Assembly: GCA_030248225.1 (NCBI GenBank)
Contig: JASANE010028421.1
Span: forward strand, 62,001 to 126,000
Direction of reading: 5' to 3'
DNA length: 64,000 bases
Source of the DNA: Trileptium ribeirensis
Taxonomy: Eukaryota > Nematoda > Enoplea > Enoplida > Thoracostomopsidae
Notes under the pieces: generated by a model
Databases searched by the model: none
Seen by the model: only the letters and a program-made list of their open reading frames with translations
Told to the model about the DNA's origin: nothing
Translations under genes and position numbers: made by a program
Shown: in pieces, positions 13,104 to 23,205 of the stretch
How positions within the stretch are numbered: position 1 is the first letter of the stretch
How the letters are laid out: every line of letters starts with the position of its first letter

Positions 13104-13398
13104 CACGACGATGTTCTAAAAGAAACAAGTCGATGTTCAACACCGGCTAGTTATCCAACCCACACAATTGGAGCCTTGATTTGTGTTGCTGTTGTTTGAA
13201 ATTTATCGGGTTGGACCCCGGTAAGATTACCGGTAAGAAAATATAATTGGTCAGTATTTTTCGAAAACCCAAAAGCAACCCCCATCGACTCTAAATAAGG
13301 CAAAAGCCAAAATAAGGATTAGTTATATTATATTAGGAACTAGTAGTCCACATAACCAGGACGTATTACGTAAGCCTGTGTAAATTTTAAATTATTAA

Positions 13399-13749
13399 AT
13401 GCCACTTCAAAGGACGCCACCTAGCGCAACGACTGTAAAAGAACCGACAGCGAAAACGAACGTCGGGAACGAAGAACCATTGGACGAAAAAGCGCAAGAA
13501 ACAACGAAAACCTCGAATATGACAAAAGAAATAGAAGAAATAATGCAAGAATTCGATCCGAATACGCCAGAACCGAAAAGACAAGAAAGAACAAGCCTAC
13601 AACAAACGTACACCGAGACGTTTCAAGAAGAACCAGGCGACAACCGACTGTTCGCAATAACAGAAGATCGCGAAATAGAACTCCGAGAAACGATGCAAAA
13701 GCTGCAACAACAAAAAGAAAGGCAGCTACAATTCATCAAGAAAGCATGA
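13399..13749 (+). pseudogene. Gypsy element 1 gag, N-terminal part
   Basis: This 116-codon frame is rich in Lys, Glu and Gln. It is homologous to the frame at 21523-21837: both contain E(I/L)EEIM.E.DPN, EPKR, LQ.TYTET and KLQQQKERQL.FIKK. Conservation between two copies supports a real coding segment, taken here as the start of gag. A frameshift near 13745 separates it from the Gln/Asn-rich repeat that follows; the other copy stays open for several more codons. Confidence 0.65.
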
Positions 13750-13849
13750 GACTCTTACCGAGGAACCTGAACGAATATGCCAATGTCACAATCAAGAAGA
13801 ATCGGAGATTCTGCCGGCACAACCAATAACAACTACAATCGATGATCAT

Positions 13850-14560
13850 GCAATAATCGGTGCAAATCGAAGCACAGTCGAAATCCAACAAGCGCAAGCG
13901 CAACAACAACAACAGAGTTTAACAACAATTGATGCAAATCTAAAGCGATTCACGTAAATCGAGATCAATCCGACGTAAATGACGACTATTTCGGTGCAAC
14001 ACTAGAACAAACCGGTGCAAAATCAATCCGACCGAACGCGCACCAAGATCAATTTGAAGTTAATTATGACTCATTCGGTGCAATCAATGACCAACTTAGA
14101 ACAACCCAAACACGAGTCATTGGAAACCGAGATCAAAGCGCCGCGAACCATGTTCAGTTCGGTGCGAATAACGATCAATTCAGTGCAAAGAAAGACCAAT
14201 TCGGTGCAACCCAAACACGACTTAACGTGAACCGAAATCAACCCGAGACAAATTACGATCAAACCGGTGCGAATAAAGAACAAACCGGTGCAAGTCAAAA
14301 CCGATTCAACGTAAACGATTATGAAATCGACACAATTTATGATCAATTCGGTGCAATTCAAATGCAATCCAATGCAAACCCGGAACAATTCGGTGCAAAT
14401 TACAACGAATTGGGTACAAAGCAATATCGAATTGATACGAATCAAATGCGATACAACACAAACCGAGACCAAATCGACACGAACCACGAACAATTTGGTA
14501 CAAACCAAGCTCGTTTCGGTGCAATCCAAAAGCAAACCGGTGCAAATAAAGAACGAAGCG
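13850..14560 (+). repeat. Degenerate in-frame repeat encoding a Gln/Asn-rich gag segment
   Basis: At least twelve copies of the core (T/A)(T/C)CGGTGCAA occur at irregular 20-80 bp spacing. They are joined by units such as 'gatcaa', 'aaccga' and 'caaacc'. In the gag frame they give QFGAN, QTGAN and QFGAI peptides in a Gln/Asn/Thr-rich chain. The same units begin in the second gag copy (22200-22240). Confidence 0.8.
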
Positions 14561-15822
14561 GTGTATGTCAAACGGTGAACACATGGAACCTACTACAAGT
14601 TCCAAGCGTGACAACAAATTTTGGTGCGACCCAAAACGTAAATGGATACAACCGAATGCAAACACTGTACGTGACGACGAATTGCGGGACGTTTAAAACG
14701 ATGAACACATGGAACCAAGTTCAATCAACAACAACCGGTGCGATACAAAATGACGCGCATGGATATTACCGTGCGACGCCTATGGTACCGCAATACAATC
14801 AAAACCCAATCGCGGGAAGCAATTCGATGATTAATCCCGGAGTACCGTTGGCAACAGCAACACCGTACGCATGTCAATACCATCAACCACAAGTGATAAC
14901 AACAACGAATCAAACCATGAATCAAGTACAAGAAGTACAACAAAACAACGGTTTGATGACGAGAATGATCGAATCGTTCATCAAAGTGGCAACTAAAGAA
15001 ACGCCACAAGTTCCGAATACAACGCAACAATCAATTGGTCAAGCAATCATGGTCAAGATGGAGAATGAAGTTCGAAATGTACAACCGTACAAGGGCGAGT
15101 CAAGCTTCGAGAAATTTCGAAAAGAACTTGAGAAAGCGTTGGCTCAAAACGGAATATATGACGAACAGGTGAAGTTGCGAGTCCTGAAGTCGAAAATGCG
15201 TGGAAAGGCAGAAGAATACTTAAAAGTCTTGACGCTCGAGAAGGCTGAAGAACTCAGCAAATATAACGAACAGGTCAAGAAGTTCAAGGAAAGATTTGAC
15301 GTACCTAAGACGTTAACGAGCCATATGATCAAGCTACAAAGTCTACGGCAAACGGGAACGGTCAAAGACTTCGATGATGGACCACAGGTCTACGCAGCAA
15401 GAAATCTGACCGCGAAGGGTATACCTGAAGTAATCGTCGAAGAAGTTATCATGTCCGCGCTGATCACCGGGTTAAAGACCGAAACCCAAAACCGACTACG
15501 CGTGACAAAGGAAGAAACCTTCGCAACATTGACAGAGAAAGCCGAAGCGGTGGAGAACCTCGATCAACAAATGACTCAAGGATTGGAAAGTACATTCGAG
15601 CAACGACCGAGATATCGCGAAATTCAATCGAATCGATCGAGTCAACCGAACGTCAATCAAACGAGACCAAGTATGGGTCAATGGATAGGGCGACACAGAA
15701 TACAACGACCGCAAATGCAATGGCGACGGCAGCGGTGGAACAATCAACCGATGCAACCACGACAACCACAACAACAAATCGTGCAACCGTGGGCAACATC
15801 GATACCGATAATACCAATGTAA
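14227..15822 (+). pseudogene. Gypsy element 1 gag: Gln/Asn-rich segment plus capsid-like domain
   Basis: The frame is 531 codons. Residues 1-115 are the Gln/Asn repeat, and 115-260 are low-complexity and Gln-rich. Residues about 270-430 look like a retrotransposon capsid: YKGESSFEKFRKEL, VLKSKMRGKAEEYLK, KFKERFDVPKT, IMSALITGLKTETQNRL and FATLTEKAEAVE are typical gag spacing. The tail is Arg/Gln-rich. It ends at TAA (15820-15822), but the same frame continues immediately into the zinc-knuckle segment, so the stop is probably a mutation. Confidence 0.85.
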
Positions 15823-15828
15823 ACTGGT

Positions 15829-16329
15829 ATGAATTATCAACAGTCGATGCAACCATACTATGGACAAATGGGAATGCAACAACCGGTAATGCAAACGATG
15901 AAACCAATACAAGTACCGCAACAATGGATGCAAACACAAATGAATTGGCAACAACAAAGAATGCCAATATCCTTGGCAAATCAACAGCAACAGAACCGAC
16001 ATACGGCGATGAATCAAACGCCACCAAGGTGCAATAATTGCGGAAGATTGGGCCACAGAACGGAACGATGTGCCTTAAGAAATGCGGGACAAAGTACAAG
16101 AGCAACTCGAATGGAAAGCCAACAACAGAATCAAAATCGATATCGAATATTACCAAGCCGACCGAATCAAGCAAACGGCATGGTGAACAATCGACCTTCA
16201 AAATCGAGCGGAGTAGAAAGAAAAGAGAATGCTCAAAAGGAATTCGAGAAGATCGAAGATATATCCGCACACGAAAAGAAAGAAACGTTCGTGGAAGTGA
16301 ACGAAGTGGATCAGTCGAAAGAACACTAA
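15829..16329 (+). pseudogene. Gypsy element 1 gag: nucleocapsid segment with CCHC zinc knuckle
   Basis: This is the same frame as 14227-15822. A Met/Gln-rich stretch is followed by CNNCGRLGHRTERC, a perfect CX2CX4HX4C nucleocapsid knuckle that binds RNA during packaging. A charged Lys/Glu tail follows and ends in TAA at 16327-16329. The protease begins a few codons later in the same frame, so this TAA is the natural gag end or a read-through point. Confidence 0.85.
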
Positions 16330-16334
16330 CCGTG

Positions 16335-17190
16335 CAGGGACCCGACAGTCCTGTCAAGATATTACATCAGCGCATACCTGGAAGGAACCAAGAAACTTCG
16401 AGGTTTGGTTGACAGTGGATCTCAAATAACGATCATCCGTGAAGAACAATACCAAAGACATTTCAAGAATCTACGACTCAAAGAAACCGCACTGTGCGCA
16501 GTTGGATTCAAAGGGGATCTAACAGAAAGAGCTGTAGGATACTTCTTCGTACAAGTCCATCTCGAAAAGAAAGTACGGAAGATACGGTTAATCGTAATCA
16601 AGAATTTTCCGAAGTCGCGACATACGGACACGATTTCTTGGCAGCGTTCGAATTGGTGATCGATTATCAAGAACTACGAATCAAGATGAACGGTCAACCG
16701 ATACCACATTGTTGGAGAACCGATGAAATGGGATCGATTAGTGAAGAAGATGACCATCACATCGAAATGTGCAAGTGTTCGTATAGACAAGTGATCCCAC
16801 CATGGTCAGCGAAATTCATTGAAGTGAAGATTCAGGAAGGAACAAAAGAAGATGACACGGTAGTAGTGGAACCTCTGATGAAGACCAGTAACGAATTGGC
16901 AATACCGAACAGTATCGCCAAAGTGGAAGAAGGCAACATCATGGTACCGGTGCGCAACCTAAACACAGTCGAAATGGAAATAATAGAAGATAAACCACTG
17001 GTGCGGAAGGTCGAAGAAACGATCGTGAAAACAGTGGTCGATGAAGAGAAAGCACAAAGAGCGATCGATCGGTTTAAACGAAATGAAGTAAAGAATGAAA
17101 CAAGAAAGGAAGACGAGGAGTCAGAATGGATTACAGTTGGAAAAAGAGGGAAACCGATAATCAAATCATGGAACGGTGAAATCCAGATAA
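16335..17190 (+). pseudogene. Gypsy element 1 aspartic protease and pre-RT region
   Basis: LVDSGSQITII (about 16403-16435) holds the DSG catalytic triad of a retropepsin. The C-terminal block GHDFLAAFELVIDYQELRIK comes at about 16625-16680, after a frameshift that moves the sequence into the frame ending at 17234. A spacer typical of Gypsy pol follows, with EPLMKTSNELAIPNSIAKV and VPVRNLNTVEMEI. No reverse transcriptase follows. The element is cut here by the reverse LINE. Confidence 0.8.
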
Positions 17191-18786
17191 AGTATCTACA
17201 AACGTGCTTTTACGTACCTTTTCTTCTCCTATAGGTACACTTTTTTGAAGGCGTTGTCATTGTTCGTTTCATATTGATGGGATAGCGTACCGTCGTTCAG
17301 GAGAAACTCCCCTCGCAGGCGCGATGTTGGTGATGTTGAAATGCAAATATACAATTATTGAGGCAATAGATTCAAATCGTGGAGACGGTGCTTGAATAAT
17401 GACAACGACGGTGCCCACACTACATCTGGTGGTAAGCTATTCCATGCCCTAACAACCCGGTGGGGGGAAAGTTTTTCCGGAGATCAAGCCGGGGAATATC
17501 CCTCGTTTGCAATTTAAGATCATGACCCCTGGCTGTTGGGAAACCGGGAATAAAGAAGGTGGATATGTCAATATTGACACGGCCGTGGATCATATAATAA
17601 ACCAGTATAAGATCACTTCGAAGGCGACGTGCAGCAAGCGACTGTATTCCTAGGTATCGTAAGCGTTCCTCGTAGCTGAAGTGGCGAATGCAGGGTTATA
17701 GCTTCGTAGCCAGCGTTGAACTTTTGCGATTAAATCAATGTCTCTTCAGAGCTGCGGACACCAGACATTAACGGCGTACTCGACATGAGGGCGAATCAAA
17801 GACCGATAGAGAGCAAACCAAATCTTCTTTGTCCAACAGGATATTGTTCTGAGTATCATATTGATTACTTTGTGAGCCTACGCTGACACATACGCACAAT
17901 GTTCGAAAAACTTGAGATCACTACTAAAAATGACACCTAGATCTTTTTCGCATCCAGTAATATTAAGACAATCATCCATAAGATAATACATTGACAACGG
18001 ATTGTTCGTACCAAGGTGCATAACGTGCGATTTAGCAGCATTGACCGATAGACACCATTTGCGACAATGTAGAGAAAAACTGTCAAGATCGTATTGAAAC
18101 AAGTCGAACGAATCAAGCGGAGCGTTTCAAATGAAACGGCGTGCCAGACGGATATCATCCGCAAAATTGTAGATAGCGCAACTCACGCTGTCGTCGATAT
18201 CGTCAATAAAGATAGCAAACAGAGTAGGGCCAAGCACAGTTCCTTGCGGAACGCCATTACTAACATATTTCCAATTTGACATTGTGTCATTGACGTAGAC
18301 TGGCGTCTATTTGACAGATATTCACGAAACCATGACAGAAGAGAACCCGAAATTCTATACATTTCTAGTTTCGATAGTAAGGCGCCATGGTTGACTTTAT
18401 CAAATGCTTTCTGGAAATCTATGTATGCTACATCAACCCAATCGTTAGAGTCAACACATTGAGTTGCAAAATCCAGATATGACAGCAATTGAGAAGTAGT
18501 TGAGAGTTTCGTCATGAATTCGTGCTGTGAGCCGTAGATTAAATGGTTGTCTTGAAGGAAGGCCAACAAACGAGCGCGGACCAATAATTTTAGAACCTTC
18601 CTGACGGATGAGGTCAGGCTGATCGGTCGATAGTTGTCAGGTAGAGATTTGTCGCCTTTTTTAAGATTGGTACCACCTTAACCAGACCCCAAGAATCAGG
18701 CCAACGGCCGGTAGACATCGAAAGGTTGAATAGATTACACAGTGGGACAGCAAGGTCAGATCTGCAGTTGTAAAGGAAAGAATTAA
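17191..18786 (-). mobile_element. 5'-truncated CR1/Jockey-like LINE, second subfamily
   Basis: On the - strand the reverse transcriptase starts abruptly at about 18660. It runs through LLVRARLLAFLQDNHL, VDVAYIDFQKAFDKVNH, SWFREYLSNRRQS, LSVNAAKSHVMHLG, DLGVIFSSDLK, RPHVEYAVNVWCP and a RVVRAWNSLP-type block near 17450. The frame is broken several times. The sequence differs clearly from the + LINE at 10.1-13.2 kb (different palm and thumb residues), so it is another subfamily. It lies between Gypsy protease and the 3' LTR, where reverse transcriptase and integrase should be. The insertion was therefore accompanied or preceded by a deletion. The exact 3' end near 17190-17290 is uncertain. Confidence 0.8.
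18183..18584 (-). pseudogene. Reverse transcriptase fragment of the reverse LINE
   Basis: This 133-codon stretch covers RT fingers and palm: HEFMTKLSTTSQLL, VDVAYIDFQKAFDKVNHGALL and LLSWFREYL are visible. The expected SGVPQGS block is mutated (MAFRKELCL at that place), and the frame is lost before the FADD block, which lies near 18160 in another frame as ADDIRLA-like sequence. It is a dead copy. Confidence 0.8.
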
Positions 18787-19801
18787 AGACCGTCAGGCGT
18801 CATCTGCGTGGAGCGCACTATTCTTGAGTAGACCGGTTGAGTAAGGGGTGAGGATTCGAACAACCACCTCAAGAAATCCCTAACCTAAAACCATCCTGAG
18901 ACCAGGCAGTCAAGGCCAGTACTGAGCAAACTTCAACTGCATTGTAGTCGACCGCTACTGTACCGTTTTAATAACGTGGTTGGCTACCGTCCGGTGTCGG
19001 CTTGTGTAACATAACTGGCACTATTAGTGTAATTCTAAGGCTTAGGTTGAGGTACTCAGATAATTGTACAGTGGCTACCGTCCGGTGTCATTGTGTCAAC
19101 CCACAAGGGCTTTAATAAAGTAACTAAATAAAGTTAATACTTGTTAACTTCAAATAAATTCAACGGCTAAAATACTAGATAGGGATCGCCAAGCTTACCG
19201 AATTTAGTGGCCTAAGTGCGTGAAGGATACGAGTCAGTGTATTAGTGAAAGTCAGACTGTGCGATAAAGTCCTGTGAAGCACTAACGTGAGCTGAAAACA
19301 ATCGGGTACTAAAGACAGTACCACCGTTTTGGTAACGAGAGCTCGACTAACGGTATTGAAAAACCAGCGCGGAGCTTGTGTGAGCAAAAATACGGTACAA
19401 AAGAACAGTACCGAGGCTTTTCAAATCGAGCACCGAGGAGAATATGTATTCGGATACGGTTATTAAAAATAGTGCCACAAGTGATCAACGGTGTTATTGG
19501 TGCCTAATATTTTATTATTCGTAATAAATATTTTATATCTGTGTCTGTTGATTAAATATCTGGAACGCGAGCACGTACAGCCGAGCAAGATCACGCTGCA
19601 ACGCAAAATATAAGGCACTAGAATCGCTCACGGAAAAGAAAGATGCGCGCCACAACCAGTGTCCCTTCGGCATTCTACTGGCGACACCTCGAACCGCACA
19701 ATCTTCTGGTGACGAATCCGTCCCCTTTTTAACTCTGATAACTGCCATAAGGAAAAATCCACATACAACCCCTACCCCCATAGAAACATAAACATATAAC
19801 A
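18787..19801 (+). mobile_element. 3' LTR of Gypsy element 1 (left-truncated)
   Basis: It aligns with about 9010-10062 at roughly 95% by eye, from 'accgtcaggcgtcatctgcgt' to the end ..CATATAACA. One short deletion and a few insertions (for example 9 bp near 19645) separate the two. It directly abuts a second LTR that starts at 19804. Confidence 0.75.
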
Positions 19802-19803
19802 AA

Positions 19804-21236
19804 TGTGTCGGGGGGTCCGGTAGGCTAGGATGGGGATTATTTGTCGCAAACCTCTCCAATTCCCACCTAAATCCGGATTTTCACTATTTTAGTTATTACA
19901 CCACCCCCTAATTATCCTAAGTTCTTAATTTTTATGCTTTTGTTGTTTTGTTGATCATGCTAATTTGCATAATCTTCATTCATTGTTTGTTGGCTAACAT
20001 ATGGTTAGCTGAAGTTTTGGTTTTAGTTCATTTGGATTGTTTCTGCGCACGAGTCGGCGGTTTAATTTCACATCCGGAAGTAAGTGTAAAGAATTACGGT
20101 GCTGTTGTTGGCTTTGGATGATAAAACTTAGTTCCTGATATGTTACATAAAAAAATTATGCGTAATTTAATCAATTATTCTAATGTTCAAGTGTTCAGAA
20201 ATACTTGCATAACTACCAACATTATTGTAGCTTGATTATATTAGTACTGTTGTGTTTTATGAGTTTCGGTATAGATGTTTAAAGATTATCCGGTGGCTTT
20301 CAAAGTTTTTATTGGTTAATTCTGACATTAACGGCAAGAAGTGTAAAGAATTATGCGTGGTTTATTCGTTCACAAGCTTGGCTTCTGAATTTCTTATTCG
20401 ATTTAAAGAATTATATGCTCTCGGCTCAAAGGCGTCACAGATAGTTATATTAAAAGTAATTAGCCATAACCCTTTTATATTTTTCCTAGTTAAAATCTTA
20501 GGCCTAAATAATTACTAGTACTGTGATAGCGAATTAGCTATTATTAGTTAGTAACATTTCAAGATATCGGCCTAGTGTCGAGTGAGTTGTCCCACGGAGC
20601 TAGTATTAGAGAAACTACCTGAGAATAACACGGGTCAAGTAAGGATCGACTATTTGGAAACCCCATCGAATTACCTGCCAATTCCTATTCCCCACTTTGG
20701 CCAGCCGTCCGGCGGCCAAAGATCTTAAGAGAAGAACGGGATAGTAACTTGCCACTACTAATCAGTTATTATAGCGTAGGTCGTCAGCCCTTCGGAGGCG
20801 GATACATTAACGGCAGTATTAGTGTAACTGTAATGAACTAGGTAATTAAATAATCGTACGTGGCCACCCGACCGGTGGTCACCGTATCAACTCACAAGAG
20901 CTGTAATAAACTATCAGGTATTGAGTGGCTTAGATTGCGTTGAAAATCAGAGGTGTGCGCTATGTCTAGTGGTACTAAAACATCGTGCCTTATTTTGTAC
21001 TATATAATATTTGGAATAAACATTTATACTTGTGGCTTTAATGGTCAATTATCTAAAACCAGAGTGAATCGAGCTAGTCACACCGCAACGCTGAGCCGAA
21101 TTATGTCGCTCATAAAACAACAGGCTCATACAAAAAGGAACGCGAGCCACGTATTGACGAATCCCGTTCCAATTTAATATCCGATAGCCGTCATAAGAAA
21201 TTCTCCTACCCCCATTCAAACCATAAAGATATAATA
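19804..21236 (+). mobile_element. LTR of related Gypsy element 2
   Basis: It starts TGTGTCGGGG and ends ..AAAGATATAATA. It shows the same internal order as the element 1 LTR: a 'ttttcacta.ttta' block, units with CCGTCCGGCGGC or CGACCGGTGGTCACC, 'caactcacaagagct', and a 'cgttccaa..cataag' tail. Similarity to element 1 is lower than between the two element 1 LTRs, so this is a sister family member. Confidence 0.65.
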
Positions 21237-22285
21237 TGGTGACTACGATTTTGTGTAAAAGTGGGGAAACAATCGTAATAAAATAAAAGTGGTCAGACTT
21301 TCAAATCCCTGTCCTAAATAAGGCACACGCCAAAATAAGAATTATTTATATTGTAATAGGAAGTAATAAGCCACCTAATCAGGACGTTTTACGTAAGCTT
21401 GCTCAAATTCTAAAAGTAATAGAATGCCACTCTAAAGAACATCACCTGGCGTAACGGTATAAAAAGAACCGACGACTAAACCAAAGAAAGTCGGAAGCGG
21501 AGAGTTACTATCAAGTAAAAAGATGCAGGAAACGACAAATAATTCGAATAAAACAAAAGAACTCGAAGAGATAATGCGAGAATGTGACCCGAATATACAA
21601 GAACCAAAAAGAAAAGATCAGCAAAGCAATAGAGAAGGCTTGCAAGAAACATATACAGAAACGGTTCATGAAGAAGTAAGCGATGATGAATTAATTGCAA
21701 TAACAGAGGATCCGGAAGAAGAGGTCCCGAAAATTGTGCGAAAATTGCAGCAACAAAAAGAGAGGCAATTGCGATTCATAAAGAAGCATGCATCCTTACC
21801 GAAAGAACGTCAACAAGTATACCAAAATGTGGATTGAGACGAATCAGAGATCTTATCGGCACAACCGAGGAAAGAGTCGCACAGTACCAATGAGGAAGAA
21901 AGAACTAAAATCCAATGAAACGACGTAGCTCAACAAAATCGAGCGCGAATAAGGAAAGAATACCAAAATAACCAACGACCAAAGATTATATACTATTCAA
22001 GACGAAGAATACTACGGGCCATTCGGATTAGGCCAATAATATATGGCGCCGAACAAAGTATCGAAGCAAACGCACCCGATAACAATTACAATCGGTGATA
22101 ACGAAATAACCAACGGCGAACGGAGCATAATCGGGACCCAACAACAGCAACGAGTATATACAATAATAATATATATAAGTACATACGAGTAACGAAGATG
22201 GACAAGCAATCGGTGCAAACCAAGACCAAATCGGTGCACACCAAATCCAAACTAATGCAAAAAATCCAAACCAACGCAAACCAAA
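21237..22285 (+). mobile_element. Gypsy element 2 internal region: primer site and gag fragment
   Basis: TGGTGACTACGATTTTGTG at 21237 is the primer-binding site. The leader from 21290 to 21430 matches 13250-13400 of element 1 ('taaataaggca..gccaaaataag', 'caggacgt.ttacgtaagc'). Gag starts near 21425 and is open from 21523 to 21837. Repeat units of the CGGTGCAA type begin at 22200. It then breaks off at a LINE 3' fragment. No protease or pol follows. Confidence 0.7.
21523..21837 (+). pseudogene. Gypsy element 2 gag, N-terminal part
   Basis: The frame is 104 codons and is homologous to 13399-13749. Shared blocks are KELEEIMRECDPN, QETYTETVHEE, ELIAITEDPEEE and KLQQQKERQLRFIKKH. It remains open past the point where copy 1 is shifted. 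It ends in TGA with no capsid after it. Confidence 0.6.
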
Positions 22286-22350
22286 CGCAATTCACGGTTC
22301 GCGTTGTACGTTTGTGGAATGCTGTGCCGGAACATGTCGTACAAGCGACA
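22286..22350 (+). pseudogene. LINE ORF2 3' fragment
   Basis: About 20 codons read VRVVRLWNAVPEHVVQATTV. This is the C-terminal block of CR1/Jockey-like ORF2 (compare RIINVLNGLPEHVVTATTT near 12965). It is a heavily 5'-truncated insertion at the edge of Gypsy element 2. Confidence 0.6.
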
Positions 22351-23073
22351 ACAGTTAGCTAGTTGTAATGCCTGCTGCATCACTCGCAAGCACTCGAGCT
22401 GCTGTAGGCGTCTGTGCTGTGTGGTTCACTTAATTTTCCAGGTCCACTGTCGAACTATCAAATCTCCAATTTTGAGGTTCAAACTCCATGCCTTTGATAT
22501 CGCTGGTATTCGAATGGTAATCGGGGATCTGCTGGGTATCGAGATCCAGTAAGTAATTTAACACCCTTTAAGACGTCATTTCTGTTGGCCGGAGAGCCGA
22601 AATGATGCCTTTTAGAGGTGCGAGTTTATTGTGGTTATTCACACGTAATGCTGGATTTTCCAAACTGATGTGCGGGCTTCTGGAATTTTTCGGTGCCTGC
22701 GATAGGCCTTTCTGAAAAATTATGGCTCCCCGCAAAATTCTGGCTTTCCCCTGGTAAAAGCATCCCCAGTTGACATAAAAAATTGACGAAATCTTCTACA
22801 GATATCCATTTGATTAAATTCAGCAAAAAGTTGGTTGTAACCTCAATAAAGACGTTTTTGCTCCGTTTTTGAGGACATTTATTAATAATTTGAAATTATT
22901 AGATTTCATACCCAACTTGCCCCACCTCCAGTTTAAGGCAGGGTTCTTCTAGTTCGTAGCCTGGCTTATGCCACCAGGCAATATTTTCAGTGAATGGAGA
23001 AGCCAGTAATGTATATTATATTGCTAAAATATAATTTTTAAGAATATTTAATATATCAACATCAATTTTAATT
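22351..23073. other. Upstream flank of the DEAH helicase gene
   Basis: This stretch has no coding region. It includes a diffuse GC-richer segment (22640-22990) with 'ctccccgcaaaattctggc' and 'ccaccaggcaatattttcagtgaatggagaagcc'-like blocks that resemble parts of 54870-55290 and 63300-63500. A promoter or 5' UTR must lie here or in an upstream exon, but no TATA box or initiator stands out. Confidence 0.4.
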
Positions 23074-23205
23074 ATGGTGAACTCTGATCGCACGAGATTA
23101 CCGATATTTCAATACAGAACACAGTTGGTTGCTGAGCTTCGAAAATCCACATGCTGCATAGTAATCAGTGAAACAGGAAGCGGCAAGACTACACAAATCC
23201 CGCAG
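23074..23205 (+). CDS. DHX33: DHX33-like exon 1
   Basis: This exon has 44 codons and runs from the putative initiator Met to IPQ, ending in phase 0 before the donor GTAATT. It carries [14 protein letters not shown], the pre-motif typical of DEAH helicases, and the Walker A motif [12 protein letters not shown] that binds the ATP phosphates. Confidence 0.9.

Larger units (their letters stand above)
10100..13240 (+). mobile_element. CR1/Jockey-like LINE inserted in Gypsy element 1
   Basis: This is an almost full-length non-LTR retrotransposon sitting between the primer site and gag of Gypsy element 1. In the related element 2 the same two flanks (21250 and 21290) are directly joined, so the LINE is an insertion. 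It begins with two 42-bp-spaced copies of 'tctaatgt.tttaca..catgcttt'. It then codes for an endonuclease (10133-11104), a reverse transcriptase (about 11440-12400) and a C-terminal domain (12360-13103). It ends with a short unit repeating GGTAAGATTACCGGTAAG. The clade is inferred from the RT motifs. Confidence 0.8.

Noticed and set aside
14306..14665. Regular CGGTGCAA spacing as a possible CRISPR-like array
   Set aside because: Units are only 8-10 bp, spacing is irregular and they lie in frame within a retrotransposon gag; this is also a eukaryotic sequence.
15653..16357. 234-codon - strand frame and other antisense frames across gag
   Set aside because: They are shadows of the CAA/AAC-rich gag coding strand, giving Leu/Val-rich antisense peptides.
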